Of a DNA stretch of 26,870 bases, positions 6,858 to 13,740 are shown in pieces. Position numbers and translations under genes: made by a program. The notes beneath the pieces were generated by a model. The model made no database searches, was not told where the DNA came from, and was given only the letters and a program-made list of their open reading frames with translations. Each line of letters starts with the position of its first letter. The first letter of the stretch is position 1. The DNA is from a virus. The stretch covers positions 1-26,870 of IMG/VR virus record IMGVR_UViG_3300044835_000047; one strand, 5' to 3'.

Positions 6858-9428
6858 TTAGATGTCGCGGGAGAGGATATCCTCCAGCGGCATCTGATAG
6901 GCTCGTGCGGCCAGGTGATTCAATTGCACCAAGTCGTAATTTTCGCCGGAATAAATCGCTCGCCCAATGCGCGAAAGCTTCTTGACCATATCTTTCGTGG
7001 ACGGTGACTCCGTGGAAAGATCAGGAATATGAACTTTGCTAACATAGCGAGAAGAGAGGTTGAGCTGACCACCTTGCATGACAGGACAGATGAAGGATAG
7101 AAATCGCCCAAACACTTCGCTGTTCAGCAGAGCCAGGTAAGCCCACGGCAGCGGGCTATTGTAGAAAGTGACAGGAGGGGCAACATCCTCATCGAATTCG
7201 CCAGGGTCTTCTATCTCGATTGACTCGGGAGGCTCCTTCAGCCAATGCCAAGCATAGCCTTGGGTGACGACGTATTGCCCCGAATCGTCATAAGCAAAGC
7301 TGCCCCTCTGCCCGAAATAGGCAGATACCAGCTTCGGCCCTGGTTCACGCTGCCATTCGCGTTCATGCGTAAGCCGCCACCATGTAGACTCATCAACGCG
7401 AGAGCGTGCCAATAGGGCTGATTTAAACGGTTGAAGGATTTCACGATAATAATTCGGTACGGCCGATTTGACCTGATCCTCGGCCGTCAATTTCAGCCCT
7501 GATGCATCATAGGGAAAGAAGACATAATTCTTTGGTGTGATACGACCATTCCGTATCGTCGATGATGCTGCTATGGGCCTGAAGAAGGTCTTTTCGTTCG
7601 GTTTGTATTTTGAATAGGTTTCAGCCGTGATGATGAAAGCTTCATTGAGTCCGGTAAGTGCACCTTGCTGTACGTTGAAAAGAATGCCTACGGTTGGCAT
7701 TCGCAGGCTGTCCAGCCATTCAACGGCCCTGCGATACCCCTCTGACCTTGGCGTCCAGCTAGGCTGCTGCATTATGAATTCTGGTGAGGAATCGTACACC
7801 TCAAAGCTCTTGTCCTGCCGGTCGATATATTCCCGGTCCTGCCGCAAAGCCCGCAACGCAGAGTCTTCCGCGCCATCGGTGGCGATTACAATGGCTACTT
7901 TTGCGGGGTCCGGAATACCTGCCGAGGGCTTTTTCATCACGATGAAGGCCGGCTCAACCTTCGTGCCCTTGAAATACCCGTAACCACGGAAACACCCGAG
8001 CAGCGAAAGCCTGGATTCGACTGCAAGATGCTTGCGCCAGCGATCTCCGGCAGAAGTTTCTAGCAGTGGGGCCGGGAGAACGGTGGAAACCACGCCTCCC
8101 TCCTTAATGCTCTGAAATGCCTTCCATGCAAAAGCCATCGCCTTGTCACTGCGCCCCTTGTCGAGGTGCCCCAGCACATTCTTGACTACCTCTAATTCAT
8201 CCTTATTCATCCGATCTACGTGGATGAATGGCGGGTTCATGAGCACTACATCTGGAGTGCCCCACTCGCAGGAAAGAGCATCCTCAGGGTCGATCCGGTA
8301 AGTGACTTTGACGCCGGAAGCTCTCGCATCCTGAGAGGCATGCTCAAGGCAGAATCGCGCCATCGTGCAAGAGATTTGGGACAGGTCGAAGCCGCGAATC
8401 CGGACGTCGCCGCGATAGCCACGATTTACCAACTCCAGGATGGCCTGAATCAGAAAAACCGCCGAGCCGCAGGCAGGGTCTAGGATGTCCAGCGAAGGGA
8501 ATGAGGAAAGATTTCCGAGTGCGTCCAAAGCCTGCTGGACGAGGGTACGGGCCAGCGCAACCGGCGTGAATCGCACATCCGAACGTGCTGGCGGGGACGC
8601 CTGAGCATCGGCCTCGTCAATGCCCGCGAAAAGTGACTGCTGGGCAGGCTGGCGTTCCAGAGCAAGATGTGCTTCCTGATAGAGCTGGCCCGAGGCATGC
8701 CGCATCAGCAGATTGGGTTCAAGAGCGTATCTGAACTGCGTTTCGACGTCGATAAAACGGGAAAGCAAAATCTCGGAAAGGATTGCCCGGCTGGTATTTG
8801 CAATTTCGAGCGCCCCGCTCGATCTGAGCAGATCGGGATACCCACCTGTGAGCTTTTCCAGCATTGAGATTATGTCGCCGATGTCGTTCCGCTTGGCGAC
8901 TTCCGCACGCTCAATCGCGCCGTCAGCTACCGCCTTTGCGGCAAGGAGTAGGGCATTGAATACTCGGAGGGATTCGTGGCCGTTGTCCGCTCCCCTGATG
9001 GCCGCTCTGATAGCCCTGAAAGCACGCAGGAGATGTAGGATAACATCTGTATGAGCTACAGGTTTGCTATTCTTGACGATGTTGAAGAGCTGCGATACGC
9101 CACGGGGCGACGTGGGGAGCTGGAACCTGCGAATCGTCTCCGGTGAATCCCAGCGGCGAAGGAGCACCACTTCCTTCTTCACGTCAGCGATGATGGTGTG
9201 ATTCAGGAAGGAAGACCACGACCATTCAAGGGGGCGATTACCTAGAAGTTCGGTAGGGTCATCGGTGACGAGGAAGGTGAAACTCGATCTCTGCCCGTCG
9301 AGCAGGACGTTTCCACTTTGGTGATAGACAGACGAGGCCTTTCCGAACAGCGGAACGGGCACAAGCCCGAGCACGCGCGCCCAGTCTGAAGCTTCACCGA
9401 CGTTCCAGCGATCAGCACCCGGCCCCAT
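6858..9428 (-). CDS. N6-adenine DNA methyltransferase, large (Eco57I/type IIG-like)
   Basis: This 856-aa protein should transfer methyl groups from SAM to adenine in DNA. It has motif X-like RFTPVALARTL (286-296), motif I DPACGSAVFL (317-326) and motif IV NPPF (398-401), followed by the usual Rossmann continuation (EGGVVSTVLPAPLLE). Residues 1-280 are a largely helical region without a PD-(D/E)xK motif that I can see, so it is not obviously a fused type IIG restriction enzyme. The C-terminal half (about 560-850) looks like a target-recognition domain with NSPLPWAYLALLNSEVFGRF, common in type IIG, BREX PglX and related enzymes. AAAGGCGG precedes the ATG. The promoter region holds a long palindrome, and the 259-aa partner follows 12 bases downstream. 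Confidence 0.9.
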   Translation of the reverse strand: MGPGADRWNVGEASDWARVLGLVPVPLFGKASSVYHQSGNVLLDGQRSSFTFLVTDDPTELLGNRPLEWSWSSFLNHTIIADVKKEVVLLRRWDSPETIRRFQLPTSPRGVSQLFNIVKNSKPVAHTDVILHLLRAFRAIRAAIRGADNGHESLRVFNALLLAAKAVADGAIERAEVAKRNDIGDIISMLEKLTGGYPDLLRSSGALEIANTSRAILSEILLSRFIDVETQFRYALEPNLLMRHASGQLYQEAHLALERQPAQQSLFAGIDEADAQASPPARSDVRFTPVALARTLVQQALDALGNLSSFPSLDILDPACGSAVFLIQAILELVNRGYRGDVRIRGFDLSQISCTMARFCLEHASQDARASGVKVTYRIDPEDALSCEWGTPDVVLMNPPFIHVDRMNKDELEVVKNVLGHLDKGRSDKAMAFAWKAFQSIKEGGVVSTVLPAPLLETSAGDRWRKHLAVESRLSLLGCFRGYGYFKGTKVEPAFIVMKKPSAGIPDPAKVAIVIATDGAEDSALRALRQDREYIDRQDKSFEVYDSSPEFIMQQPSWTPRSEGYRRAVEWLDSLRMPTVGILFNVQQGALTGLNEAFIITAETYSKYKPNEKTFFRPIAASSTIRNGRITPKNYVFFPYDASGLKLTAEDQVKSAVPNYYREILQPFKSALLARSRVDESTWWRLTHEREWQREPGPKLVSAYFGQRGSFAYDDSGQYVVTQGYAWHWLKEPPESIEIEDPGEFDEDVAPPVTFYNSPLPWAYLALLNSEVFGRFLSFICPVMQGGQLNLSSRYVSKVHIPDLSTESPSTKDMVKKLSRIGRAIYSGENYDLVQLNHLAARAYQMPLEDILSRDI

Positions 9429-9454
9429 GGAACTTCTGCCGCCTTTCGGAAGCG

Positions 9455-9490
9455 AGCTATAATGGCGTAACTCGTTACCCCATTATAGCT
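9455..9490. promoter_or_regulatory. 36-bp near-perfect palindrome with TATAAT on both strands
   Basis: The 17-base arms AGCTATAATGGCGTAAC (9455-9471) and its near-complement (9474-9490) flank a 2-base centre, with one mismatched pair. Each arm carries a perfect TATAAT -10 box: plus strand 9458-9463, minus strand 9482-9487. The minus-strand box would start transcription near the palindrome centre, about 45 bases before the methyltransferase ATG. The best -35 for it (TTCGCC at 9505-9510) is poor, which suggests activator dependence. The likely role is an operator controlling the methyltransferase operon. Confidence 0.7.
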
Positions 9491-9498
9491 TATTTTCG

Positions 9499-9535
9499 AG
9501 TGATGGCGAAGATCACTTTCCCCTTTGCCATCACT
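9499..9535. repeat. Inverted repeat AGTGATGGC in the methyltransferase promoter region
   Basis: AGTGATGGC (9499-9507) is the exact complement of GCCATCACT (9527-9535), with 19 bases between that include a further GATCACT. Read on the minus strand it is not followed by a T tract, so it is a poor terminator for the SLOG gene that ends at 9601. Its overlap with the expected -35 region of the methyltransferase promoter makes an activator or repressor site more likely. Confidence 0.5.
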
Positions 9536-9600
9536 GACTTGTAGCGAGAGCATACCAAGACGGAACGACCAGAAAAATACCCAAATCCCCTATTCTCCAT

Positions 9601-10056
9601 TTATTCCAGCCTCGCGTCTTCAGATCGGAGCCGCTTGGGTTCTGCCCTTTCCGAATCAATCAGATAGGTGGGAATTCCAGCCTCGATGGCTCGCCTGGCG
9701 CAGTCTTTCGTTCCCCTGCTGGCTGAAATTGCCCGGTGGAATGCGAGGCATAGCCGAGCGCCTGCCGCGACGATTTCGGCGTTCCTAACCGGCCCCGCGT
9801 TGGCGTTGTACGGTCGGTTCCGCTTGTCGTAGCGGATTTGAACGTGCGGCGCGTCCAGCTCGTCCCATCGTGCCGGATGCGCCTCCTGATCGATGCCGAT
9901 TTCCCCGCACGCTTCGGCGAAAGAACGGTCGATTCCGCTGGCTCCTCCATGCACGATGACGAAGCTCGGCCCGTGGCGTAGGATGAGCCTGTTCAAGACC
10001 TCCTCAGCCAGGTCGGGCGCGTACCAGTTCCGATCTCCGGTCACGATGACTCGCAT
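9601..10056 (-). CDS. DUF2493 / YspA-type SLOG-family protein
   Basis: This 151-aa protein has the Rossmann-like SLOG signature: MRVIVTGDRNWYAP at the start, then FVIVHGGASGIDRSFAEAC (about 32-50), PARW, GPVRNAEIVAAGARLCLAFH, and GTKDCARRAIEAGIPTYLI. The GxR-W and GGAxGID motifs form the nucleotide-binding face of this family. SLOG proteins are proposed nucleotide or ligand sensors and processors, often found in mobile elements and conflict loci; no reaction is established for DUF2493. The C-terminus (KRLRSEDARLE) ends just before the methyltransferase regulatory region. No Shine-Dalgarno is evident and a -10-like TAAAAT sits six bases before the ATG, so translation may be leaderless. Confidence 0.85.
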   Translation of the reverse strand: MRVIVTGDRNWYAPDLAEEVLNRLILRHGPSFVIVHGGASGIDRSFAEACGEIGIDQEAHPARWDELDAPHVQIRYDKRNRPYNANAGPVRNAEIVAAGARLCLAFHRAISASRGTKDCARRAIEAGIPTYLIDSERAEPKRLRSEDARLE

Positions 10057-10061
10057 GATGG

Positions 10062-10090
10062 ATTTTAGCCCACTTGTGGACGGTTGACCA
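10062..10090 (-). promoter_or_regulatory. Candidate promoter of the SLOG gene (leaderless)
   Basis: On the minus strand TGGTCA (10085-10090) and TAAAAT (10062-10067) are spaced by exactly 17 bases. A start site seven bases beyond the -10 would fall at or next to the A of the ATG (10056). That would give an mRNA without a 5' leader, in line with the absence of a ribosome site. Confidence 0.45.
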
Positions 10091-10104
10091 GTCGCATTGG
10101 CCGT

Positions 10105-10362
10105 TCAGCTTTTCGACCGCTGCTTATGCTTCCTGATGCCCACCAGCGACCTCAGGATGAACGGCCTGGTCAGTCTCGGGGTTCCGAGCCGCTTTTTCAC
10201 GAGCTGGCAGAATTCCGCCGCCTCATCGCGTGTGAAGCAAAGTTCGTCGATGGACCAGCCCGCGAAATGATCGGCTTTGATAGCGGTCAGGGCCGCTCGG
10301 AATTCTTCGACCGGGCCGCTATAACCGAAATTCTTCAGGGTGTCCGCAACTCGGGCTTTCAT
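10105..10362 (-). CDS. Small hypothetical protein (85 aa)
   Basis: The sequence runs MKARVADTLKNFGYSGPVEEF, then KADHFAGWSIDELCFTRDEAAEFCQLV, then PRLTRPFILRSLVGIRKH. It predicts three to four helices with a basic C-terminus, and could bind nucleic acid. A strong AGGAGG precedes the ATG and a plausible promoter is upstream. I recall similar small proteins in Planctomycetes genomes but cannot give a function. It sits between ardC and the SLOG gene on the same strand. Confidence 0.65.
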   Translation of the reverse strand: MKARVADTLKNFGYSGPVEEFRAALTAIKADHFAGWSIDELCFTRDEAAEFCQLVKKRLGTPRLTRPFILRSLVGIRKHKQRSKS

Positions 10363-10394
10363 GGGTCAGCCTCCTGTGTATAGGCGTCCACTAA

Positions 10395-10422
10395 ATTGTA
10401 TGTCGGTCGATGCTCAATGCAA
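10395..10422 (-). promoter_or_regulatory. Possible promoter of the 85-aa gene
   Basis: On the minus strand TTGCAT (10417-10422), a 16-base spacer and TACAAT (10395-10400) precede the AGGAGG and start codon by about 35 bases. The -10 is good and the -35 weak. Confidence 0.35.
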
Positions 10423-10457
10423 TAGGTGCGCTTTGATTTTGAACATGGATGGAAAAT

Positions 10458-10475
10458 GCCGCCCGCTAGGGCGGC
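10458..10475 (-). terminator. Rho-independent terminator after ardC
   Basis: A perfect 7-bp GC stem (GCCGCCC with GGGCGGC) closes a 4-base loop and is followed on the minus strand by ATTTTCC. It lies about 12 bases past the ArdC stop, so it probably ends the antirestriction transcript. Confidence 0.75.
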
Positions 10476-10487
10476 GAATCAGCCCAT

Positions 10488-11363
10488 TTAATCCGTCTTC
10501 GGCTGCTGGCCATTGAGGTAATCGGCTGTCGCTTGGGCCTTTGAAGCCGCCGTGAAGAGATAACGCGGATCTTCTTTCATGGCCGCGATCCAGAATTGGA
10601 GGTAGGCAGCGTGCTCGTTCATGTCCGGCGGGGCGATGCCAAGTGTTGCGCAGGTGTAGACGCTCGCCAGTTCGGCGATGATCTCCTCACGGGCATAGCT
10701 CTGGCGGTCAGATGAGGGCTTGAGATCGCGTGAAAGTCGGCTCCCGTGTCCCGTCCAGTGCCCAAACTCGTGAATCGCGGTGCTGTAATATCCTTCAGGG
10801 CTGGTGAACGATTCAAAGTCGGGAAGGTTGATGAAATCCTCCGAAGGGCGATAGAAAGCCCCTCCGCTGCCGTGGCGGATCGTTGCGCAGGTGTTCTTGA
10901 TGAACGTGTCGGCGTGCTCGATGCGCTGGGATTGGTCGAGCTGGTGAACCGGCTTGCTCGAATATTTCTCGGGAAGCCCGTCGCACTGATCCGCGTTGAA
11001 CACGCGATAAACCTTGCTGATCCAGTAACGATCCTCCTTTTCAGTGCCGTCTTCCGCCGTGTCCTTCTTGGTCCGTGGCTCGCACCAGAGGATCGCCGTC
11101 GATTTCTCTCCCTTCCTGACGCTCCCTCCAAACTCCAAAGCTTGCTTGAACGTCATCCAATAGGGTGAAACGTACCCCATCTCGTCGGATTGAATCCAGA
11201 GAATGAGCGTGTTGATTCCTCGATAGGGCTGTCCGGCGTGGCGGAGCGGCAGGAAAGCGCCGTTGCCCGCTGCCCACGGTTTGCGCCATGGGGGAAGGCT
11301 GCCCGACTCAAGGGCGGCGATGATTTGGTTGGTGACGCTGGTGTAGAGTTCGCTGGCATTCAT
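10488..11363 (-). CDS. ardC: ArdC-type antirestriction protein (ssDNA-binding plus zinc metallopeptidase-like)
   Basis: The 291-aa product starts at the ATG behind GGGGGA (MNASELYTSVTNQIIAALESG). Residues 1-135 form the ArdC N-terminal single-strand DNA-binding domain (PPWRKPW, then PYRGINTLIL, PYWMTFKQALE, GSVRKGEKSTAILW). Residues 145-285 form the zincin-like domain with HEFGH (198-202) and a downstream EEIIAELAS (Glu231 probable third ligand). ArdC proteins of plasmids and integrative elements protect incoming DNA from host restriction; whether proteolysis is needed is unsettled. It is the first gene after a structured non-coding stretch and has its own terminator. It is the clearest plasmid/ICE-like gene in the window. 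Confidence 0.93.
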   Translation of the reverse strand: MNASELYTSVTNQIIAALESGSLPPWRKPWAAGNGAFLPLRHAGQPYRGINTLILWIQSDEMGYVSPYWMTFKQALEFGGSVRKGEKSTAILWCEPRTKKDTAEDGTEKEDRYWISKVYRVFNADQCDGLPEKYSSKPVHQLDQSQRIEHADTFIKNTCATIRHGSGGAFYRPSEDFINLPDFESFTSPEGYYSTAIHEFGHWTGHGSRLSRDLKPSSDRQSYAREEIIAELASVYTCATLGIAPPDMNEHAAYLQFWIAAMKEDPRYLFTAASKAQATADYLNGQQPKTD

Positions 11364-11671
11364 GGAAATCCCCCGTCTGAAATTGAAAAAGGCTGCGATG
11401 CGGCAAGCGCCGTCATTCGCTGCCATGCCGGGCAGGCTTCAGAGCGAAGGGGAATTTGTCTAGGGTCGATTCGCCCGTCTGCAAGGAGCGCAGCGGATGA
11501 AGATGGGATAGCGACTTGCGAAGCCCTAGACAAAGGGGAACGTTAGGTTCCCGCGTCAGTCGGTGGGAAGGCCGCGAAGCGGGTGTGCAACACGGGAGCG
11601 AAGCGCACCCTGGAAAGTGACGCTCGGACGCTCAAGCTCATTGACGATACGGGAGAGGGTTTCAAATTAAA
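11364..11671. other. Gene-free region with a stack of strong stem-loops upstream of ardC
   Basis: No convincing gene lies between ardC and the GH16 gene. Several exact pairings occur in order: TTTGTCTAGGG/CCCTAGACAAA (11455-11465 with 11524-11534) enclosing a hairpin CCG-CTGC/GCAG-CGG (11475-11496), then GGGAAC/GTTCCC (11536-11552), then GCGTCA/TGACGC (11553-11558 with 11618-11623). The last encloses GGGTGTGC/GCGCACCC (11581-11588 with 11603-11610, one wobble) or the competing CCGC-GAA-GCGG (11572-11582). This could be an ardC leader RNA, a stand-alone structured RNA, or a single-strand DNA element such as an origin. Which strand matters is not evident. Confidence 0.6.
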
Positions 11672-12400
11672 CTAACGTGAGGTCAAAATCGTCGTAAAGC
11701 TGACCGATGAATATTCAGCGGTTACCGGCGCGGTGTACTTGAACGCCCCAAGCCAAGCATTCTCAGCGGCAGCACCAGCCCACAATTCGAGATACATCTT
11801 GCTCGCGTGAGCTGGCAATACCTTACCCGGCTTCGTCTGGAACAGAACTTTTCCGTCCGCGTACCATGTGATGCTGCCCGGCTGCCAGTTGAAGGCGTAG
11901 GTGTGGAAGTCGGCGGATGAATCGAAACCCAGATCAGCGATGTAGCTGCCTGAGCTGATGCCATTCACCCAATAGGTGAGCGACACATAGCGCGGGCTTC
12001 GGCCCAGGAATTCAAGGTCGATCTCGTCATGCGGGTTTGCGGTGTAGGTGAAAAATGCAGTGTTGAGTCCTGGGCCTGCGGCGGTTTTCAAATTGACTTG
12101 ATACATGCCGTAGGCCTGCTGGGTATAGGACTGCAACTCCCCGCAAGCGTATTTACCCTTTGGCAGTCCTACCTTGCTCCCGATGGTGAAATTAAGGTGC
12201 CCGATGCCATTAGGAAGGAACTGCGGAATAATCGCGCTGGTCTGCCACTGGCAAGCCATCCAGTCGCCATCAGACCAGCCGTTCGAGATATACCATTTCG
12301 ATGTGTCTATTGCGCCTGTCTTGGAGAAGAATGGAATCGTTTGGGCTTCAGCCTGGCTTGCGAATAAGGCTAGAGCTGCGATCAGGGCTTTGAGCTTCAT
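11672..12400 (-). CDS. Secreted GH16-family endo-beta-glucanase (ExoK/licheninase-like)
   Basis: The 242-aa product has a Sec signal peptide (MKLKALIAALALFASQAEA, cleavage likely after residue 19) and a GH16 beta-jelly-roll. The catalytic cluster is DEIDLEF, giving nucleophile Glu126, Asp128 and acid/base Glu130. WYISNGWSDGDWMACQW, CGELQSY, GLNTAFFTY and FHTYAFNWQPGSITWYADGK are typical of the family and close to licheninase and the rhizobial EPS glycanase ExoK. It should cleave beta-1,3/1,4-glucan-type linkages outside the cytoplasm. It follows the spanin genes directly and has AAAGGA before the ATG, so it is expressed with the lysis cassette. It probably loosens exopolysaccharide at lysis or helps virions spread. 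Confidence 0.92.
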   Translation of the reverse strand: MKLKALIAALALFASQAEAQTIPFFSKTGAIDTSKWYISNGWSDGDWMACQWQTSAIIPQFLPNGIGHLNFTIGSKVGLPKGKYACGELQSYTQQAYGMYQVNLKTAAGPGLNTAFFTYTANPHDEIDLEFLGRSPRYVSLTYWVNGISSGSYIADLGFDSSADFHTYAFNWQPGSITWYADGKVLFQTKPGKVLPAHASKMYLELWAGAAAENAWLGAFKYTAPVTAEYSSVSFTTILTSR

Positions 12401-12410
12401 AGGAATCCTT

Positions 12411-12566
12411 TCATTGCCGTGGTGCGGCGTTCGGAAATGTGGGGCAAATGTGGTCGGGGCAGATAACGCAGCCTGATAATGACGCGAGAAATAGCAGAAA
12501 TATTGTGAGGCACCCCCAATATTGGATTGGCCCTATCATTGGCGTTGCCGGTATAGCCATGCCCAT
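12411..12566 (-). CDS. Rz1-like outer-membrane spanin lipoprotein
   Basis: The reading frame starts inside the Rz gene in another phase and runs past its end. It encodes a hydrophobic segment (YWGCLTIFLLFLASLSGC) with a lipobox ending LSGC, so the mature lipoprotein would begin at that cysteine and be only about 19 residues (CVICPDHICPTFPNAAPRQ). An out-of-phase Rz1 overlapping the end of Rz is the classic spanin arrangement. The start is uncertain: an ATG 33 bases further upstream would also work. O-spanins are usually longer and richer in proline, so this is a minimal form. Confidence 0.8.
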   Translation of the reverse strand: MGMAIPATPMIGPIQYWGCLTIFLLFLASLSGCVICPDHICPTFPNAAPRQ

Positions 12567-12961
12567 AGTGAGATGAGCTTTTGTTCCTCGATATCGCATT
12601 GCCTATAGGTCAATTGGTAGGTTTTACTGGATTTCGGATCGGGGTTAGAGATGACGGTAGTTCTGGAAACGGTTGGCAGACGATGGCCGGTTGTATCGTC
12701 GGGCTTGCGCAGGCCGTTAAAGTCATACTTGCTATCAATACCAAATATTTGCTTTTCATATTGAGCCTCGACGTTATTGGTTATGGACTCGGCCTTCTGC
12801 TGCTTGACGATCACGCCTTGCTCTGCGGCTATAGTGACTTTCTGCTGTTCCTCGACAATTTGAGCGGCGGCTTGTCCAGCCCGCCAGCTTTCAGCTTTGA
12901 ACCCTCCGATGAACATTCCGACAGACCAGGCAACGAAAGCCAATAGCCAATATTTATTCAT
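12536..12961 (-). CDS. Rz-like inner-membrane spanin
   Basis: The 141-aa protein has one N-terminal membrane segment (YWLLAFVAWSVGMFIGGF). A long helical, Gln/Glu-rich periplasmic stretch follows (about 25-75, QAAAQIVEEQQKVTIAAEQG), then a C-terminal globular part. This is the i-spanin pattern: together with Rz1 it bridges the envelope and fuses inner and outer membranes after the endolysin has cut the wall. It overlaps the end of the holin gene, and the Rz1 frame begins within its 3' part. Confidence 0.85.
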   Translation of the reverse strand: MNKYWLLAFVAWSVGMFIGGFKAESWRAGQAAAQIVEEQQKVTIAAEQGVIVKQQKAESITNNVEAQYEKQIFGIDSKYDFNGLRKPDDTTGHRLPTVSRTTVISNPDPKSSKTYQLTYRQCDIEEQKLISLWAWLYRQRQ

Positions 12962-13166
12962 CGCATTGCTCTTCTTTCAAATCGTCACGGTCCTTGTCGG
13001 GAGAACGCAAAAGTATGCCGATGGCCCCGCAAATTATCCCTGCGGTAACGCAGAAATGTTGATAAGGCGACCACATTTCACTGGAAGAGGCGGCAAAAAG
13101 CGCACTCAAAGCGGCCCAGGTAGAGCCGTGTTCGAGTGCGCCGAGTATGCTGCCATGGAGTCGCAT
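12954..13166 (-). CDS. Holin-like small membrane protein
   Basis: The 70-aa protein has a short hydrophobic stretch (STWAALSALFAAS, 15-27), a longer membrane segment (FCVTAGIICGAIGILL, 38-53) and a highly charged C-terminus (RSPDKDRDDLKEEQCDE). This matches small two-segment phage holins that time lysis and release the endolysin. Its start shares a base with the preceding stop (TAATG) and its end overlaps the Rz start, so it is translationally coupled in the lysis operon. Confidence 0.8.
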   Translation of the reverse strand: MRLHGSILGALEHGSTWAALSALFAASSSEMWSPYQHFCVTAGIICGAIGILLRSPDKDRDDLKEEQCDE

Positions 13167-13444
13167 TAAGCGATTATGGAGCCGGAACCGCTTGAGGACG
13201 AAGACGTCGGAGCGGGAGCCGGGGTCGGAGCCGGTGCGAACGCCGTGGTGAATTCCGTCAATGCGGCGGTCACATCCGCCAGTTTCTGCTCGTCGGTGGC
13301 TTGGCTGGTCTGGATAGAAGAAATCGCGGATTGCAACGGAGCAATCGCCTGAGCAACGATGGCGTTAACCTGGTCAGTAGATAGGCCGTGTTGGGATTGC
13401 AGGGTTGCGATAGCGGCTGTCATTGCATCAGTGAGTTGGGTCAT
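13166..13444 (-). CDS. Hypothetical lysis-region protein with Pro/Ala-rich tail
   Basis: Starting at the ATG behind AAGGGA, the 92-residue product begins MTQLTDAMTAAIATLQSQHG. It has a helical region with repeated Ala, Gln and Ser (VNAIVAQAIAPLQSAISSIQ) and ends in a low-complexity tail (PAPTPAPAPTSSSSSGSGS). The frame is open a further 20 codons upstream but without a good site. The pattern resembles small phage coiled-coil proteins found near tail or lysis genes. Function is unknown. Confidence 0.65.
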   Translation of the reverse strand: MTQLTDAMTAAIATLQSQHGLSTDQVNAIVAQAIAPLQSAISSIQTSQATDEQKLADVTAALTEFTTAFAPAPTPAPAPTSSSSSGSGSIIA

Positions 13445-13496
13445 GGTAATCCCTTTCAAGTCGAGGTTTATATTAAGATTGATATCAATAGACCGT

Positions 13497-13676
13497 CTAA
13501 ACATGCTTTTTCAGGTCGGCAATCAAAGCTTCAATTTTCTTGATTGGCCATTCAGCGGCGTTTTCTAGCCTTTGCCATATTGTATTGATGTGCGACTTGG
13601 CCTCGTTCTCCGCTAATTTGCGAGCAGCCGTGGTGGCTGTTTCCATTGCATTAATAGTTATCCCATCATCGGCCAT
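13497..13676 (-). CDS. Small hypothetical protein (59 aa)
   Basis: AGGAAAGGA precedes an ATG giving MADDGITINAMETATTAARK and ending IEALIADLKKHV. It predicts amphipathic helix throughout with no membrane segment. The open frame extends upstream into endolysin sequence but that part is a shadow. I recognise no family. It lies between the endolysin and the coiled-coil protein of the lysis region. Confidence 0.65.
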   Translation of the reverse strand: MADDGITINAMETATTAARKLAENEAKSHINTIWQRLENAAEWPIKKIEALIADLKKHV

Positions 13677-13740
13677 ATTGAATCCTTTCCTGTTAATTCT
13701 ACTCCCTATTGTATACTTAACTCTCTGCTGGTGCAATCGC

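Noticed and set aside
9242-9553. A 103-aa ORF overlapping the methyltransferase start
   Set aside because: It runs through the promoter palindrome in another phase, has Arg/Ser-rich shadow composition and no ribosome site.
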